Shown here piece after piece: positions 42,685 through 51,287 of a DNA stretch of 64,000 bases; positions within the stretch are counted from its first letter, which is position 1; each line of letters begins with the position of its first letter. Source of the stretch: Micrococcus sp. 2A (GTDB taxonomy: Bacteria > Actinomycetota > Actinomycetes > Actinomycetales > Micrococcaceae); NCBI RefSeq assembly GCF_039519235.1, contig NZ_CP154351.1, positions 1,736,001-1,800,000 of the forward strand, read 5' to 3'. The position numbers and the translations under genes were made by a program. Below the pieces are notes generated by a model, which had not been told where the DNA came from, did no database searches, and saw only the letters and a program-made list of their open reading frames with translations.

Positions 42685-44139
42685 TCACTCCTGGGCGGAC
42701 CCGGCGTCCCCCCGCGCCCAGTGCTCGCCGCGCCGGGCCAGGAACGCCTCCTCGGGCCAGCTGCTGACGCCGGTGACGCGCACCCGGGTGACACGCCCGT
42801 CGTCGTCGAGCTCGAAGGGGATGCGCTCCCCCGCGGCGACGAAGCCGTCCGTGTCCTCCACGCGCAGCGTGGTGGCGTCCAGGGCGCGCAGCTCCTCCTT
42901 CGCGTCGAGGGGGCCGGGGGTGGTGGGGTCGAGGCGGACGAGCCGGTCACCGCCGCGCACGATGTCCATCTCCCCCCACAGCGAGACGTAGCGGCCGGTG
43001 AGGCGGTCCAGATCGGCGGGTGCGACGCCGTCGGGCAGGGCCTGCCAGTCCGCGGCGGGCGCCGTGAGCAGGTCCACGAGCTGGACGAGCCCCACGGCGA
43101 GCGCCTCGGCCGGCCCGTCCACCGCGTTGGTGAGGACGCAGACCGCGAGCCCGTCCGTCGGGTCCACGAGCGTGCGGGTGATCTGCCCGGGGAACCCGCC
43201 CGAGTGGCCGACCATCCGCCGCTCCCCCACCGTCGTTCCGATGAGGCCGAGTCCGTAGGTGCCCGTGCCGGTGCCGCGCTCGAACCTGGCCTCGGCGCGG
43301 TGCATGAGGCGCAGGGTGCGGTCGGTGAGGAGCTCCCTGCGCCCCAGCGCGAGGGCGCCGAAGAACCTGCTGAGCTCCTCGGCGCGGGAGACGAAGCCGG
43401 TGGCGGCCGCGAGCGCGCCGGTGGTGGCCTGGTCGATGGTCACGCGCCGGCGGTCGCGGCCCGTGCCGTGCGCGCGGGTGTGGCCGACGGCGGCACGGCG
43501 GTCGAGCTCGTCCGTGAGCTCGGGGTGGGTGTCCGTCAGGCCCAGGCGCGCGACGACGTCGTCCGCCACGTGCTCGGCGTAGTCCCGGCCCGTGACCTGC
43601 TCGATGATCGCGCCGAGGACCCCGTAGCCGATGTTCGAGTACTTGAAGTGCTCCTGCGGGGCATAGGCGGCGCCGTGCTCCCGGACGACCGCGAGGAGGG
43701 CATCCGGGTCGAGGAAGTCCTTGTCGAGCACCCAGAAGTCGGCGTCCACGCCGTCGCGGATCGCGCCGGAGGTATGGCTGAGCAGCTCGCGGACGGTGGC
43801 GCCTGCGAGGGGGGTGTCCGCGCAGCGCGGGAGGAGGTCGGCCACGGTGTCGTCCAGCCGCAGGCGGCCGGCCTCGACGAGGCGCATCACGGCGACGGCG
43901 GTGAACGTCTTGGAGTGGCTGGCCACCCGGAAGAGGTGGTCCGTGGTGAGGGGATCGCCCGAGGACTCGTCCGCGACGCCGAACGCCTCGGAGAGGACCA
44001 GCTCGTCCCCGATCCGGACGGCGACCTGAGCGCCCGGGACCTGGCGGGTCTCCACCTGCGTGGCGAGCCATCGGGAGAGGTAGGGGGCGATCTCGCGGAG
44101 GCGGGCGGGGGTGAGCTGCGGCAGCGTGCGGGTGACCAT
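42685..44139 (-). CDS. Serine beta-lactamase/D-alanyl-D-alanine carboxypeptidase-like protein
   Basis: The 484-residue protein has the class C beta-lactamase-like fold motifs: SHSK (Ser74-Lys77) as SxxK and YSN (Tyr167-Asn169). A C-terminal beta-barrel domain (from about 390) resembles those of the esterase/Pab87-type members. No signal peptide is present, so it is probably cytoplasmic and acts on an amide or ester. The ATG is at 44139. A TAGGCT box lies 8 bases upstream, with an in-frame GTG two codons earlier as an alternative start. Confidence 0.8.
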   Translation of the reverse strand: MVTRTLPQLTPARLREIAPYLSRWLATQVETRQVPGAQVAVRIGDELVLSEAFGVADESSGDPLTTDHLFRVASHSKTFTAVAVMRLVEAGRLRLDDTVADLLPRCADTPLAGATVRELLSHTSGAIRDGVDADFWVLDKDFLDPDALLAVVREHGAAYAPQEHFKYSNIGYGVLGAIIEQVTGRDYAEHVADDVVARLGLTDTHPELTDELDRRAAVGHTRAHGTGRDRRRVTIDQATTGALAAATGFVSRAEELSRFFGALALGRRELLTDRTLRLMHRAEARFERGTGTGTYGLGLIGTTVGERRMVGHSGGFPGQITRTLVDPTDGLAVCVLTNAVDGPAEALAVGLVQLVDLLTAPAADWQALPDGVAPADLDRLTGRYVSLWGEMDIVRGGDRLVRLDPTTPGPLDAKEELRALDATTLRVEDTDGFVAAGERIPFELDDDGRVTRVRVTGVSSWPEEAFLARRGEHWARGDAGSAQE

Positions 44140-44147
44140 GGTCACCC

Positions 44148-44153
44148 AGCCTA
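44148..44153 (-). promoter_or_regulatory. Putative -10 box of the beta-lactamase-like gene
   Basis: TAGGCT on the minus strand, 8 bases before the ATG. Confidence 0.35.
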
Positions 44154-44282
44154 CGACCGGGCCGAGGCGCTGGAGGGCACCGCCGGTGTCGACCGGCGCA
44201 CCCTCGCCTTCGAGAGCACCTCGGTGGGCAAGACGACGACGGCCCAGCGCGTCCGCCTCCTCCGCTCGGCGCGACACCGCCC

Positions 44283-45941
44283 TCAGCGTCGGGGCTTGCG
44301 CCGCGGACGCCCGGTCCACGCCAGGTAGACGCTGCCGCCGGTGAGCGCGGCTCCTCCGGCGGCGACCACGGGCGCCGCGTACCGGCCGAGCTGGTCCTTG
44401 TAGGCCACGAGCACGTTGGTGCCGCCGGAGATCATCGCGGCCACCACCATCGCGGCCACGATCCGGTCCCCCGTGCGCTCGACGCGGGCGACGAGGGGCT
44501 CGAGCTCGCCGGTCTTGAGGTTCACGTCCACGCCGCCGTCGTCGAGGCGCTCGAGGAACTTGCGCGCGTACCCGGGCAGGTCGAAGCCGAGCTCGGCCGC
44601 GGCCGCGGCTGCGCCGGCCACGCGTGCGGCGAGGCGCCGGGGGTTCAGATGCTCCCCGGCCATGCGCGCGGCGAACGGGGTGAGGACGAAGGAGTAGTCG
44701 AAGCCCGGGTGGAGCCGCACGCCGACGCCGTCCACGATGATCAGCATCCGGCACAGCTGCACGAGCTCCGGCGGCAGCGCCAGCCGGTGGTGCCGCACGA
44801 TCGCGAAGACCTGGGAGACGATCTGGTCCACGCGGATCTCCGCGAGCTCGGCGCCGTCGAGGCGGGAGGTGATGCGGAAGACCTCCCAGCGCAGGCGGCG
44901 CCGGTCCACGGTGCCGCGCGGAGGCGCGATCTCCAGGAGCCCCCGCACGAGCCCGTCGGTGTCCTGGCTCGCGAACGCCATCGCCATGCGGGCGAACTGG
45001 CGTCGGACAGCGGGGCTGATCCGGCCGACGGAGCCGAAGTCGATGAACCCGATCGTGCCGTCGGACTCGATGAACAGGTTGCCCGCGTGAGGGTCCGCGT
45101 GGAACACCCCGTGCTCGAACACCATGCGCAGCAGGACGTCGGCGGCGCGGTAGGCGAGGTCCTCGCGGTCCACGCCGGCGGCGTCCAGGGCGTCGACGTC
45201 GTCCACCCGCAGGCCGGAGAGGCGCTGCATGGTCAGCACGCGCGAGGACGTGGTCTCCCAGTCGATCCACGGGAAGCGCACGCCCGGAGTGCCCGCGAAG
45301 TTGGCCGCGATCTCCTCGCACGCCCGCGCCTCCACCAGGTAGTCCAGCTCGGCCCGCAGGGAGCGGTCGAACTGCTCCACCATCCCCACGATGTCCATGT
45401 CCTGCAGCGTCTGGAAGGCGCGGGAGAGGCGCCCGGCCAGCGTCCGCAGGATCTCCAGGTCGGTCTGGACCTCCTCCACCACGCCGGGCTTGCGGATCTT
45501 CACGACGACGTCGCGCCCGTCCCGCAGCCGCCCCAGGTGCGCCTGGCCAATCGAGGCGGTCGCCAGCGGCGTCGTGTCGAACCACGCGAAGATCTCGTCC
45601 ACGGAGGCCCCGAAGTCCTCGCGCACGGTCTCGGCGAGCGCCTCGAACGGGATGGGGGTGGTGCTGTCCGTCAACCGGGCGAACGCACGGCAGTAGCTCT
45701 CCGGGAAGAGGTCGGGCCGGGTCGAGATCAGCTGGCCCAGCTTCACGAACGTGGTCCCGAGCTCCTCGAAGGTGCGCACCACGAGCTCGGGGCGGGCGGC
45801 GGCGTCGACGCCTCCCAGGTGAGCCTGCCGGTCCGTGGCCGGCAGCCAGCGGCCGAGCCCGGCCTGCACGGCCGTCGCGTAGAGGCCGTTCCGGGACATG
45901 ACGTGGGCGATCTCACGGTAGCGCTGGAGCTGGCGGGCCAT
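44283..45941 (-). CDS. ABC1-type atypical kinase (UbiB/AarF family)
   Basis: The 552-residue protein has the family hallmarks: KLGQ (TTFVKLGQLIS), the Ala-rich nucleotide loop TASIGQAHLG, VKIRKPG with the Lys, FHADPHAGNLF with the catalytic-loop Asp, and GFIDFGSVG. Two C-terminal hydrophobic helices (about 495-530) anchor it to the membrane. UbiB-like proteins assist isoprenoid quinone synthesis or lipid homeostasis. The start at 45941 is chosen over an in-frame GTG at 45950 because a TAGCGT box overlaps that GTG and lies 7 bases before the ATG. Confidence 0.88.
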   Translation of the reverse strand: MARQLQRYREIAHVMSRNGLYATAVQAGLGRWLPATDRQAHLGGVDAAARPELVVRTFEELGTTFVKLGQLISTRPDLFPESYCRAFARLTDSTTPIPFEALAETVREDFGASVDEIFAWFDTTPLATASIGQAHLGRLRDGRDVVVKIRKPGVVEEVQTDLEILRTLAGRLSRAFQTLQDMDIVGMVEQFDRSLRAELDYLVEARACEEIAANFAGTPGVRFPWIDWETTSSRVLTMQRLSGLRVDDVDALDAAGVDREDLAYRAADVLLRMVFEHGVFHADPHAGNLFIESDGTIGFIDFGSVGRISPAVRRQFARMAMAFASQDTDGLVRGLLEIAPPRGTVDRRRLRWEVFRITSRLDGAELAEIRVDQIVSQVFAIVRHHRLALPPELVQLCRMLIIVDGVGVRLHPGFDYSFVLTPFAARMAGEHLNPRRLAARVAGAAAAAAELGFDLPGYARKFLERLDDGGVDVNLKTGELEPLVARVERTGDRIVAAMVVAAMISGGTNVLVAYKDQLGRYAAPVVAAGGAALTGGSVYLAWTGRPRRKPRR

Positions 45942-45948
45942 GGGGTCC

Positions 45949-45954
45949 ACGCTA
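45949..45954 (-). promoter_or_regulatory. Putative -10 box of the ABC1 kinase gene (leaderless)
   Basis: TAGCGT on the minus strand, 7 bases before the ATG at 45941. Confidence 0.42.
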
Positions 45955-45974
45955 CGCGAGGGGACGGCCCGCCC

Positions 45975-47309
45975 CTACCGCCTGGCGTAGCGCAGCATGT
46001 TCGGCCGGCACGGCGCCTCGGCGGCGATCAGCATGTCCGGCGCCACCGCCCCCTCGGCCCGGAGGGAGAAGAGCCGGTCCACCACGCGGTCTCGCACGCC
46101 GTACGGGCTGATCGCGTTGACGTTGATCTTCGTCGCGCCCTCGAAGCCGGCCAGCGTGGAGACACGCCATTTGAGGCACACCCGCCACGGCATGCCGGCC
46201 TCGACGTCGGCCGGGCGGGTGTGCCACTCCTCGTTGCAGGGCACGTCCGCGCCGGTCGCGGCGTGGGCGGCGTGGAGCAGGTCGGACATGCCGCGCAGCT
46301 CCTCGGGCGCCTGGGCCCACGGATCCGACTCCGCGCTCTTGGAGTACACCTCGAGGGTCGGGTAGCGGTGCCCGAAGCCGGCGAACATGACGGCGTGCTC
46401 GTTCTCCGCGATCACCAGGCTGTGGCGGGCCGCGTAGTTGACGGCGTCCTCGTTGAAGACGTTCGGGTCGGCGCGCAGCCGCGCGAGCACCGCCTCGTTC
46501 TGCGCTCCACGCTCGTCGATGGCCACCAGCTGCTTGTGCAGGTGGTCGAAGGAGGCGCCGGCGGGCTTGAGCCAGTTCTGGAACACCGAGACGTAGCGGA
46601 CGTCGCGGTTGGCCTCGTACAGCGCGCGGGCGGCCTCCGCGGTGAAGGCGATGAACGCGTGGTGCTCGTCCAGGGTCAGCGTGCCGGCGCTGGCCAGCCG
46701 GTGGTCGTCCGCGGCGCCGTCCACGTAGTGGCGCCGGGCGATGATCACGTCGTGCCCGCCGCCGAAGAACCCCGAGGCCGCATCGATCGTCTCGCCCTCG
46801 GACATCGCGTCGATCTCGTCGGGGCTCCTCCCCGCGGCCCGCAGCTTCGTCCCGACGACGGCGCGCACGTGGGCCCGGCCGGCCTCCGAGGCGAGGTAGT
46901 CATCGCGGTGGCGCCGCGCCGCCGTCGTGAGCTCGTAGCCGTAGTTGGCGCGCCAGTAGTCGTAGCTGAGGATCTCGAAGAGGTTGGGGACCCGGCGGAA
47001 CGCGGCGACGGTGTCGAAGAGGTGCTCAGCACCGAGGCCGGCGAGGGTCTCGAAGGACCCTCCCGCGCCGCGGACGACGCGGGCCTTCTCCGGCGGGGTC
47101 TCCAGGTATCGCCCCGCGCAGAACGCGCAGTGACGGTCGTGCTCAGCCGGATCGAGGGGGCGCGGCTCCGGCCGCGCGAGCCCCAGCGGGCGGTTGGCCC
47201 GCCCCGGGACGGTCCACACCTCGGTGCCGCTGAACGGGTTGACCTGCTTGATCGTGCCGTCCGCCATGGTGCGGAGGAACTGCGGCGCGTGCTGGTGGGG
47301 CTGGAGCAT
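45975..47309 (-). CDS. DUF4921 family protein (HIT/GalT-like nucleotidyltransferase fold)
   Basis: The 444-residue protein has a CAFC metal pair (about residues 62-65) and HIT-like motifs: NWLKPAGASFDHLHKQL, with the His-x-His that in galactose-1-phosphate uridylyltransferases forms the nucleotidyl-enzyme. Segments HDVIIARRHYVDG and YSKSAESDPWAQAP are typical of DUF4921. The reaction is not known; transfer of a nucleotide group is likely. The start has GAGGAGA at about four bases. It is followed by the ABC1 kinase gene, whose promoter lies 33 bases away. Confidence 0.78.
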   Translation of the reverse strand: MLQPHQHAPQFLRTMADGTIKQVNPFSGTEVWTVPGRANRPLGLARPEPRPLDPAEHDRHCAFCAGRYLETPPEKARVVRGAGGSFETLAGLGAEHLFDTVAAFRRVPNLFEILSYDYWRANYGYELTTAARRHRDDYLASEAGRAHVRAVVGTKLRAAGRSPDEIDAMSEGETIDAASGFFGGGHDVIIARRHYVDGAADDHRLASAGTLTLDEHHAFIAFTAEAARALYEANRDVRYVSVFQNWLKPAGASFDHLHKQLVAIDERGAQNEAVLARLRADPNVFNEDAVNYAARHSLVIAENEHAVMFAGFGHRYPTLEVYSKSAESDPWAQAPEELRGMSDLLHAAHAATGADVPCNEEWHTRPADVEAGMPWRVCLKWRVSTLAGFEGATKINVNAISPYGVRDRVVDRLFSLRAEGAVAPDMLIAAEAPCRPNMLRYARR

Positions 47310-47372
47310 GGCTCTCCTCGCGGGGCGGCGGCGTCGGGACCAGGCTAGCGGCCCCTCCCGTGCCGTCTCGGC

Positions 47373-47480
47373 TCACCGGGCCATCCGCGGCGCGAGCGTC
47401 TGCCGGATCTCGCTGACCACGACGGGACCGACGTTCCGACGCCGGAGCGGTGAGGCGCCGATGCGTCTGCCTGCTGCCAC
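47373..47480 (-). pseudogene. Possible C-terminal remnant of an unidentified gene
   Basis: In the 225-base gap between DUF4921 and mug, a minus-strand frame of about 35 codons ends in TGA at 47373. It reads RRRNVGPVVVSEIRQTLAP with G/C third positions like a real gene, but it lacks a credible start or ribosome-binding site. I do not recognise the family. The call may be chance. Confidence 0.25.
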
Positions 47481-47534
47481 GGATGGCGGGGGTCTCCGTC
47501 CTTCGCCCAGACTCGGGCGCGCAGCTGACCTCGT

Positions 47535-48098
47535 CTACAGGGTCCCCGCCGCGCTCGCGATCGCCCGGTAGTCCGCGGCGAGCGAGTCCAGCGTCGCGTG
47601 GGCATTGAGCCCGCTCGGATTCGGCGCCACGAACAGGCGGGTGCTCGGCCACGGCGAGTCCTGCTCCCCCAGGCGCGCCTTCGGCACGCCGAACGCCGTC
47701 CGGTAGGAGGTCACCCCCAGCACCGCGACGGCGGCGGGCGCGTGCGCGGTGACGAGGGCGTCCAGCCGGGCGGGGGCGGCCTCGAGCTCGGCCCGCACGA
47801 GCTCGTCGGCGCGGGCCGTGGCGCGCGGGACCAGGTTGGAGATGCCGATGCCCTTGGCCCGGAGCTCGGCCAGGCCGACGTCGGGATAGCCGCCGGAGGC
47901 GTCGATGAGGTGCGAGGTGATGCGGGCCCGGTGCAGGGCCGGGTAGAAGCGGTTGCCGGGTCGGCCGAAGTGCGCGCCCGTGGCGGCGCTCCACAGGCTC
48001 GGGTTGATGCCCACGAACAGCAGGCGCAGCGGGTCCGGGAGCAGGTCCGGCACGGTGCGGTCGCGGAACTCCTGGAGCTCGGCCTGGGTGAAGCGCAT
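47535..48098 (-). CDS. mug: Mismatch-specific G:T/U DNA glycosylase
   Basis: The 187-residue protein has the Mug/TDG signature FVGINPSLWSAATG with the catalytic Asn of the GINP motif (about residue 32), and the second motif APNPSGLNAH near 158-167. It removes uracil or thymine opposite guanine. Length fits the bacterial family. It is divergent from the CoA-transferase gene with 68 bases between starts. Confidence 0.9.
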   Translation of the reverse strand: MRFTQAELQEFRDRTVPDLLPDPLRLLFVGINPSLWSAATGAHFGRPGNRFYPALHRARITSHLIDASGGYPDVGLAELRAKGIGISNLVPRATARADELVRAELEAAPARLDALVTAHAPAAVAVLGVTSYRTAFGVPKARLGEQDSPWPSTRLFVAPNPSGLNAHATLDSLAADYRAIASAAGTL

Positions 48099-48117
48099 GC
48101 CGACACCCTGGCACAGG

Positions 48118-48123
48118 TACCCT
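48118..48123 (+). promoter_or_regulatory. Putative -10 box of the CoA-transferase gene
   Basis: TACCCT, giving a leader of about 37 bases to the ATG at 48167, which has GGAGG upstream. Confidence 0.33.
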
Positions 48124-48166
48124 GGCCCTTGCCCGTCCTCGTCCGCATCACGCCCCTGGAGGCTCC

Positions 48167-49681
48167 ATGTCGTCTCGCATCCATCATCCCGGACTGAAGG
48201 CCAAGGTGATGTCCGCGGCGGAGGCGGCGGCGTTCATCCAGCCGGGGACCACGGTGGGCATGAGCGGCTTCACCGGATCGGGCTACCCGAAGGCCGTGCC
48301 CATGGCTCTCGCCGAGCGCATCAAGGCCGCGCACGCCCGCGGCGAGGACTTCCGCATCAACCTCCACACCGGCGCCTCCACGTCCACGGAGATGGACGGC
48401 GCGCTCGCCGAGGCCGACGGCGTCGCGCTGCGCACCCCGTTCAACACGGACCCCACGATGCGCGCGAGGATCAACGCGGGCGAGACCGAGTACGTCGACA
48501 CGCACCTCTCCCACCTGGCCCAGACCGTGTGGGAGGGCTTCTACGGCCCGATGCACACCGCCGTGGTCGAGGTGTCCGCGATCCGGGAGAACGGCCGGCT
48601 CGTGCCGAGCTCGTCCGTGGGCAACAACAAGTCCTGGCTGGACCTCGCAGACCAGGTGATCCTCGAGGTGAACTCGTGGCAGAGCGAGGACCTGGACGGC
48701 CTGCACGACGTCTACTACGAGACCGCCCTGCCGCCGCACCGCAAGCCGGTCGGGGTCACCCACCCGGCGGATCGCATCGGCGTCACGGACTTCGGCGTGG
48801 ATCCGGCCAAGGTGGTGGCCGTCGTCGAGACCCATGCGCCGGACCGCAACTCGGCGTTCAAGCCCGCCGACGCCGACTCGGTGGCCATCGCCCAGCACCT
48901 CGTGGAGTTCTTCGAGCACGAGGTGGCCCAGGGCCGGTACGACGAGCGCCTGCTGCCGTTGCAGTCGGGCGTGGGCAACGTGGCGAACGCCGTGATGGCC
49001 GAACTCGTGAAGTCCCGCTTCCACGGGCTGACCGCCTTCACCGAGGTGGTGCAGGACGGCATGCTCGACGCGCTGGACTCGGGAACCCTCTCCATGGCCT
49101 CGTGCACGGCGTTCTCGCTCTCCACGGAGGCCGCCGAGCGCTTCAACTCCCACGTGAACCAGTACCGGGACAAGCTCATCATCCGCACCCAGGAGATCTC
49201 CAACCACCCGGAGCTCGTGCGCCGCCTCGGCATCCTGGCGATGAACGGCATGCTCGAGGCCGACCTCTACGGCAACGTGAACTCCACGCACCTCATGGGC
49301 ACGAAGATGATGAACGGCCTCGGCGGCTCCGGCGACTTCGCCCGCAACGCGTTCACCTCGTTCTTCCTCACGCCGTCCGTCGCGAAGAACGGGGCGATCT
49401 CCTGCATCGTGCCGATGGTCTCCCACGTGGACCACACCGAGCACGACGTGCACGTGCTCGTCACCGAGCAGGGCCTGGCCGACCTGCGCGGCCTCTCCCC
49501 CAAGCAGCGCGCCCGGGTGGTCATCGACAAGTGCGCCCACCCGGACTACCGCGAGCAGCTGCGGGACTACTTCGACCGCGCGATGCGTGAGTCGGAGGGT
49601 CTGCACACCCCGCACCTGTTGGGCGAGGCCCTGTCCTGGCACCAGCGCTTCCTCGAGACCGGGACGATGCGTCACGGCTGA
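48167..49681 (+). CDS. Acetyl-CoA hydrolase/succinyl-CoA:acetate CoA-transferase family protein
   Basis: The 504-residue protein matches the Ach1/AarC class. The N-terminus has AAFIQPGTTVGMSGFTGSGYP, and the catalytic glutamate that forms the CoA-thioester is Glu293 in FTEVVQDGMLD. GNVNSTHLMGTKMMNGLGGSGDF is the class-specific glycine loop. It moves CoA between succinyl- or acetyl-CoA and carboxylates, helping acetate use or detoxification. A decayed N-terminus of a paralogue is at 58.4 kb. A large perfect palindrome follows the gene. Confidence 0.93.
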   Translation: MSSRIHHPGLKAKVMSAAEAAAFIQPGTTVGMSGFTGSGYPKAVPMALAERIKAAHARGEDFRINLHTGASTSTEMDGALAEADGVALRTPFNTDPTMRARINAGETEYVDTHLSHLAQTVWEGFYGPMHTAVVEVSAIRENGRLVPSSSVGNNKSWLDLADQVILEVNSWQSEDLDGLHDVYYETALPPHRKPVGVTHPADRIGVTDFGVDPAKVVAVVETHAPDRNSAFKPADADSVAIAQHLVEFFEHEVAQGRYDERLLPLQSGVGNVANAVMAELVKSRFHGLTAFTEVVQDGMLDALDSGTLSMASCTAFSLSTEAAERFNSHVNQYRDKLIIRTQEISNHPELVRRLGILAMNGMLEADLYGNVNSTHLMGTKMMNGLGGSGDFARNAFTSFFLTPSVAKNGAISCIVPMVSHVDHTEHDVHVLVTEQGLADLRGLSPKQRARVVIDKCAHPDYREQLRDYFDRAMRESEGLHTPHLLGEALSWHQRFLETGTMRHG

Positions 49682-49748
49682 CGGCCCGCCGGACCGGACA
49701 CCTGCGGGACACCTGCGGAACGGGCCGCGCCTCGCGGCGGGGTGAGAT

Positions 49749-49784
49749 CACGCCGGCTCCGGGCACGTGCCCGGAGCCGGCGTG
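49749..49784. terminator. 36-base perfect palindrome, bidirectional terminator
   Basis: Arms 49749-49766 and 49767-49784 are exact reverse complements. It lies between the convergent CoA-transferase and DoxX genes. It could also extrude as a cruciform. Confidence 0.75.
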
Positions 49785-49807
49785 GGACCGCAGGGCCGAC
49801 GACGGCG

Positions 49808-50233
49808 TCAGCGGCGCCCGCCCTGCTCCCGCTCGGGGATTCCCGCGGCCCACAGGGCGGCCGCGATGAGGGCGGGCTGGCCGAACAGCCGCGCCAGGCG
49901 GCGGCCGTCCGTGTCCAGCCCGAAGCCGTCCTTGCGCTCGGCGTACTGCCCGATGTTCCCGGGGTAGATCGCCGTGTAGAAGGCCGCCAGGGCGGTGCCG
50001 GTCAGGCGGCGCTGCCCGGGGAGCGCCAGCAGAGCGGCCCCAAGGCCGATCTCAGCCACGCCGGATCCGAGCACCACGAGGTCCGCCGGGAGCGGGACCC
50101 ACGAGGGCACCTGGGCGCGGAACTCACGGCGCGCCACGGTGAGGTGGGACAGCCCCGCGGCGGTCATGAACCCGCCGAGGCCGAGGCGGGCGGCGGTCTG
50201 GGAGAGGGGGGCGGACTGCCGGCGCTTCGTCAT
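49808..50233 (-). CDS. DoxX-like small membrane protein
   Basis: The 141-residue protein has four predicted helices, with LGLGGFMTAAGLSHL at the start and AEIGLGAALLAL in the second, as in the DoxX-like group. Function of the family is unclear; links to thiol and peroxide stress are known for some members. Its ATG overlaps the ohr stop by one base (TGATG), so it is coupled to ohr. GGCTGG-type terminators follow. Confidence 0.75.
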   Translation of the reverse strand: MTKRRQSAPLSQTAARLGLGGFMTAAGLSHLTVARREFRAQVPSWVPLPADLVVLGSGVAEIGLGAALLALPGQRRLTGTALAAFYTAIYPGNIGQYAERKDGFGLDTDGRRLARLFGQPALIAAALWAAGIPEREQGGRR

Positions 50234-50652
50234 CACGCCTCCCCGAGCTCGAGGACGACGTCGATGTTGCCCCGGGTGGCGTTCGAATAGGGGCACACCT
50301 GATGCGCCTGCTCCATGAGGGCGCGGGCCTGGTCCGCGGGGACGTTGGGCAGCACGACCTCGAGGGTGACCTCCAGGCCGAAGCCCTCACCCTGGCGGCC
50401 GATGCCCACGCGCGCGCCGACGGAGGAGTCGGTGATGTCGGCACGGGAGGCGCGGGCGACCATCTGCAGGGCCGAGTGGAAGCACGCGGCGTAGCCGGCG
50501 GCGAACAGCTGCTCGGGGTTGGTGCCCTGGCCGGAGCCGCCCATCTCGGTGGGCACGGCGAGGTCGAGGTCGACCCGCCCGTCGGTGGTGCGGACATGGC
50601 CGTCGCGGCCGGCGCCGGTGCTGAGCGCCTCGGCGGTGTAGATGGTCTCCAT
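50233..50652 (-). CDS. ohr: Organic hydroperoxide resistance protein Ohr
   Basis: The 139-residue protein reduces organic and fatty-acid hydroperoxides with a lipoyl-dependent thiol cycle. Both catalytic cysteines are present: Cys57 in GYAACFHSAL and Cys120 in HQVCPYSNATRG. The arginine and glutamate of the active site fall in expected positions. The start has AAAGGACC upstream. It is divergent from ohrR, the classical arrangement in which OhrR represses both. Confidence 0.95.
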   Translation of the reverse strand: METIYTAEALSTGAGRDGHVRTTDGRVDLDLAVPTEMGGSGQGTNPEQLFAAGYAACFHSALQMVARASRADITDSSVGARVGIGRQGEGFGLEVTLEVVLPNVPADQARALMEQAHQVCPYSNATRGNIDVVLELGEA

Positions 50653-50724
50653 GAGAGGTCCTTTCATCCGCCCGCCCCGTGCGGGACGAGTCGGCTCCAG
50701 CCTGCCACCCGGTCAGGTCGCGCG

Positions 50725-50735
50725 CAACCAAGTTG
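50725..50735. promoter_or_regulatory. Candidate OhrR operator
   Basis: Inverted repeat CAACCAAGTTG in the 110-base gap between ohr and ohrR. It is short and only loosely like known OhrR boxes. Confidence 0.3.
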
Positions 50736-50750
50736 TTCCCCAGCGACCAC

Positions 50751-50756
50751 TAGAAT
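50751..50756 (+). promoter_or_regulatory. Putative -10 box of ohrR (leaderless)
   Basis: TAGAAT, six bases before the ohrR ATG; one of the best -10 hexamers in the window. Confidence 0.48.
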
Positions 50757-50762
50757 GCTCCC

Positions 50763-51254
50763 ATGGATGCCGCGCCGACCCCCAGCCTCGCCCTCGAGGA
50801 CCAGCTCTGCTTCGCCCTGCACCGGGCGACGCGCGCCGTCACGCGCGGCTACGGCCCCCTGCTCTCCCGCCTCGGCCTCACCTACCCGCAGTACCTCGTG
50901 ATGCTCACCCTGTGGCAGGTGGGGAGTGACGCCTCGGCTGAGACGGAGGCGTCGACGTCGGACGCCGCCGGCGCACTGGGGGTCGGCGCGCTGCGGGACC
51001 GGCTCGGCATGGACAACGGGACGATCACACCCCTGGTGCGGCGCCTCGCCGGCATGGGGCTCGTCACGCGGGAGCGCGACGTCCACGACGAGCGACGCGT
51101 GCTGGTCCGGCTGACGGACGAGGGACGAGCGCTGCGGGAGTCCGCCCGGACGGTCCCGGTGGACGCACTCACCCGGATCCCCCTCGACGCCACCGAGCGC
51201 CAGGTCCTCATGGACCTGCTGAACCGGATCACCGAGGCCGTCGGGCCGCGCTGA
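50763..51254 (+). CDS. ohrR: MarR-family peroxide-sensing repressor OhrR
   Basis: The 163-residue winged-helix protein has the sensing cysteine Cys16 in LEDQLCFALH, where OhrR proteins are oxidised by organic hydroperoxides and release DNA. The recognition helix is in GMDNGTITPLVRRLAGMG. It represses ohr and probably itself. A Ser/Ala/Glu-rich insert of about 15-18 residues (near 56-74) lies between helix 2 and the DNA-binding helix and is unusual. The start follows a TAGAAT box by six bases. Confidence 0.88.
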   Translation: MDAAPTPSLALEDQLCFALHRATRAVTRGYGPLLSRLGLTYPQYLVMLTLWQVGSDASAETEASTSDAAGALGVGALRDRLGMDNGTITPLVRRLAGMGLVTRERDVHDERRVLVRLTDEGRALRESARTVPVDALTRIPLDATERQVLMDLLNRITEAVGPR

Positions 51255-51287
51255 GCCGGCGGGAGCGGCCCGCGCGCCGAGCGCGGG

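Noticed and set aside
44140..44282. A possible short gene in the gap between the beta-lactamase-like and ABC1 kinase genes.
   Set aside because: The plus-strand frame has no start, ribosome-binding site or recognisable family; it looks like ordinary intergenic high-GC DNA.
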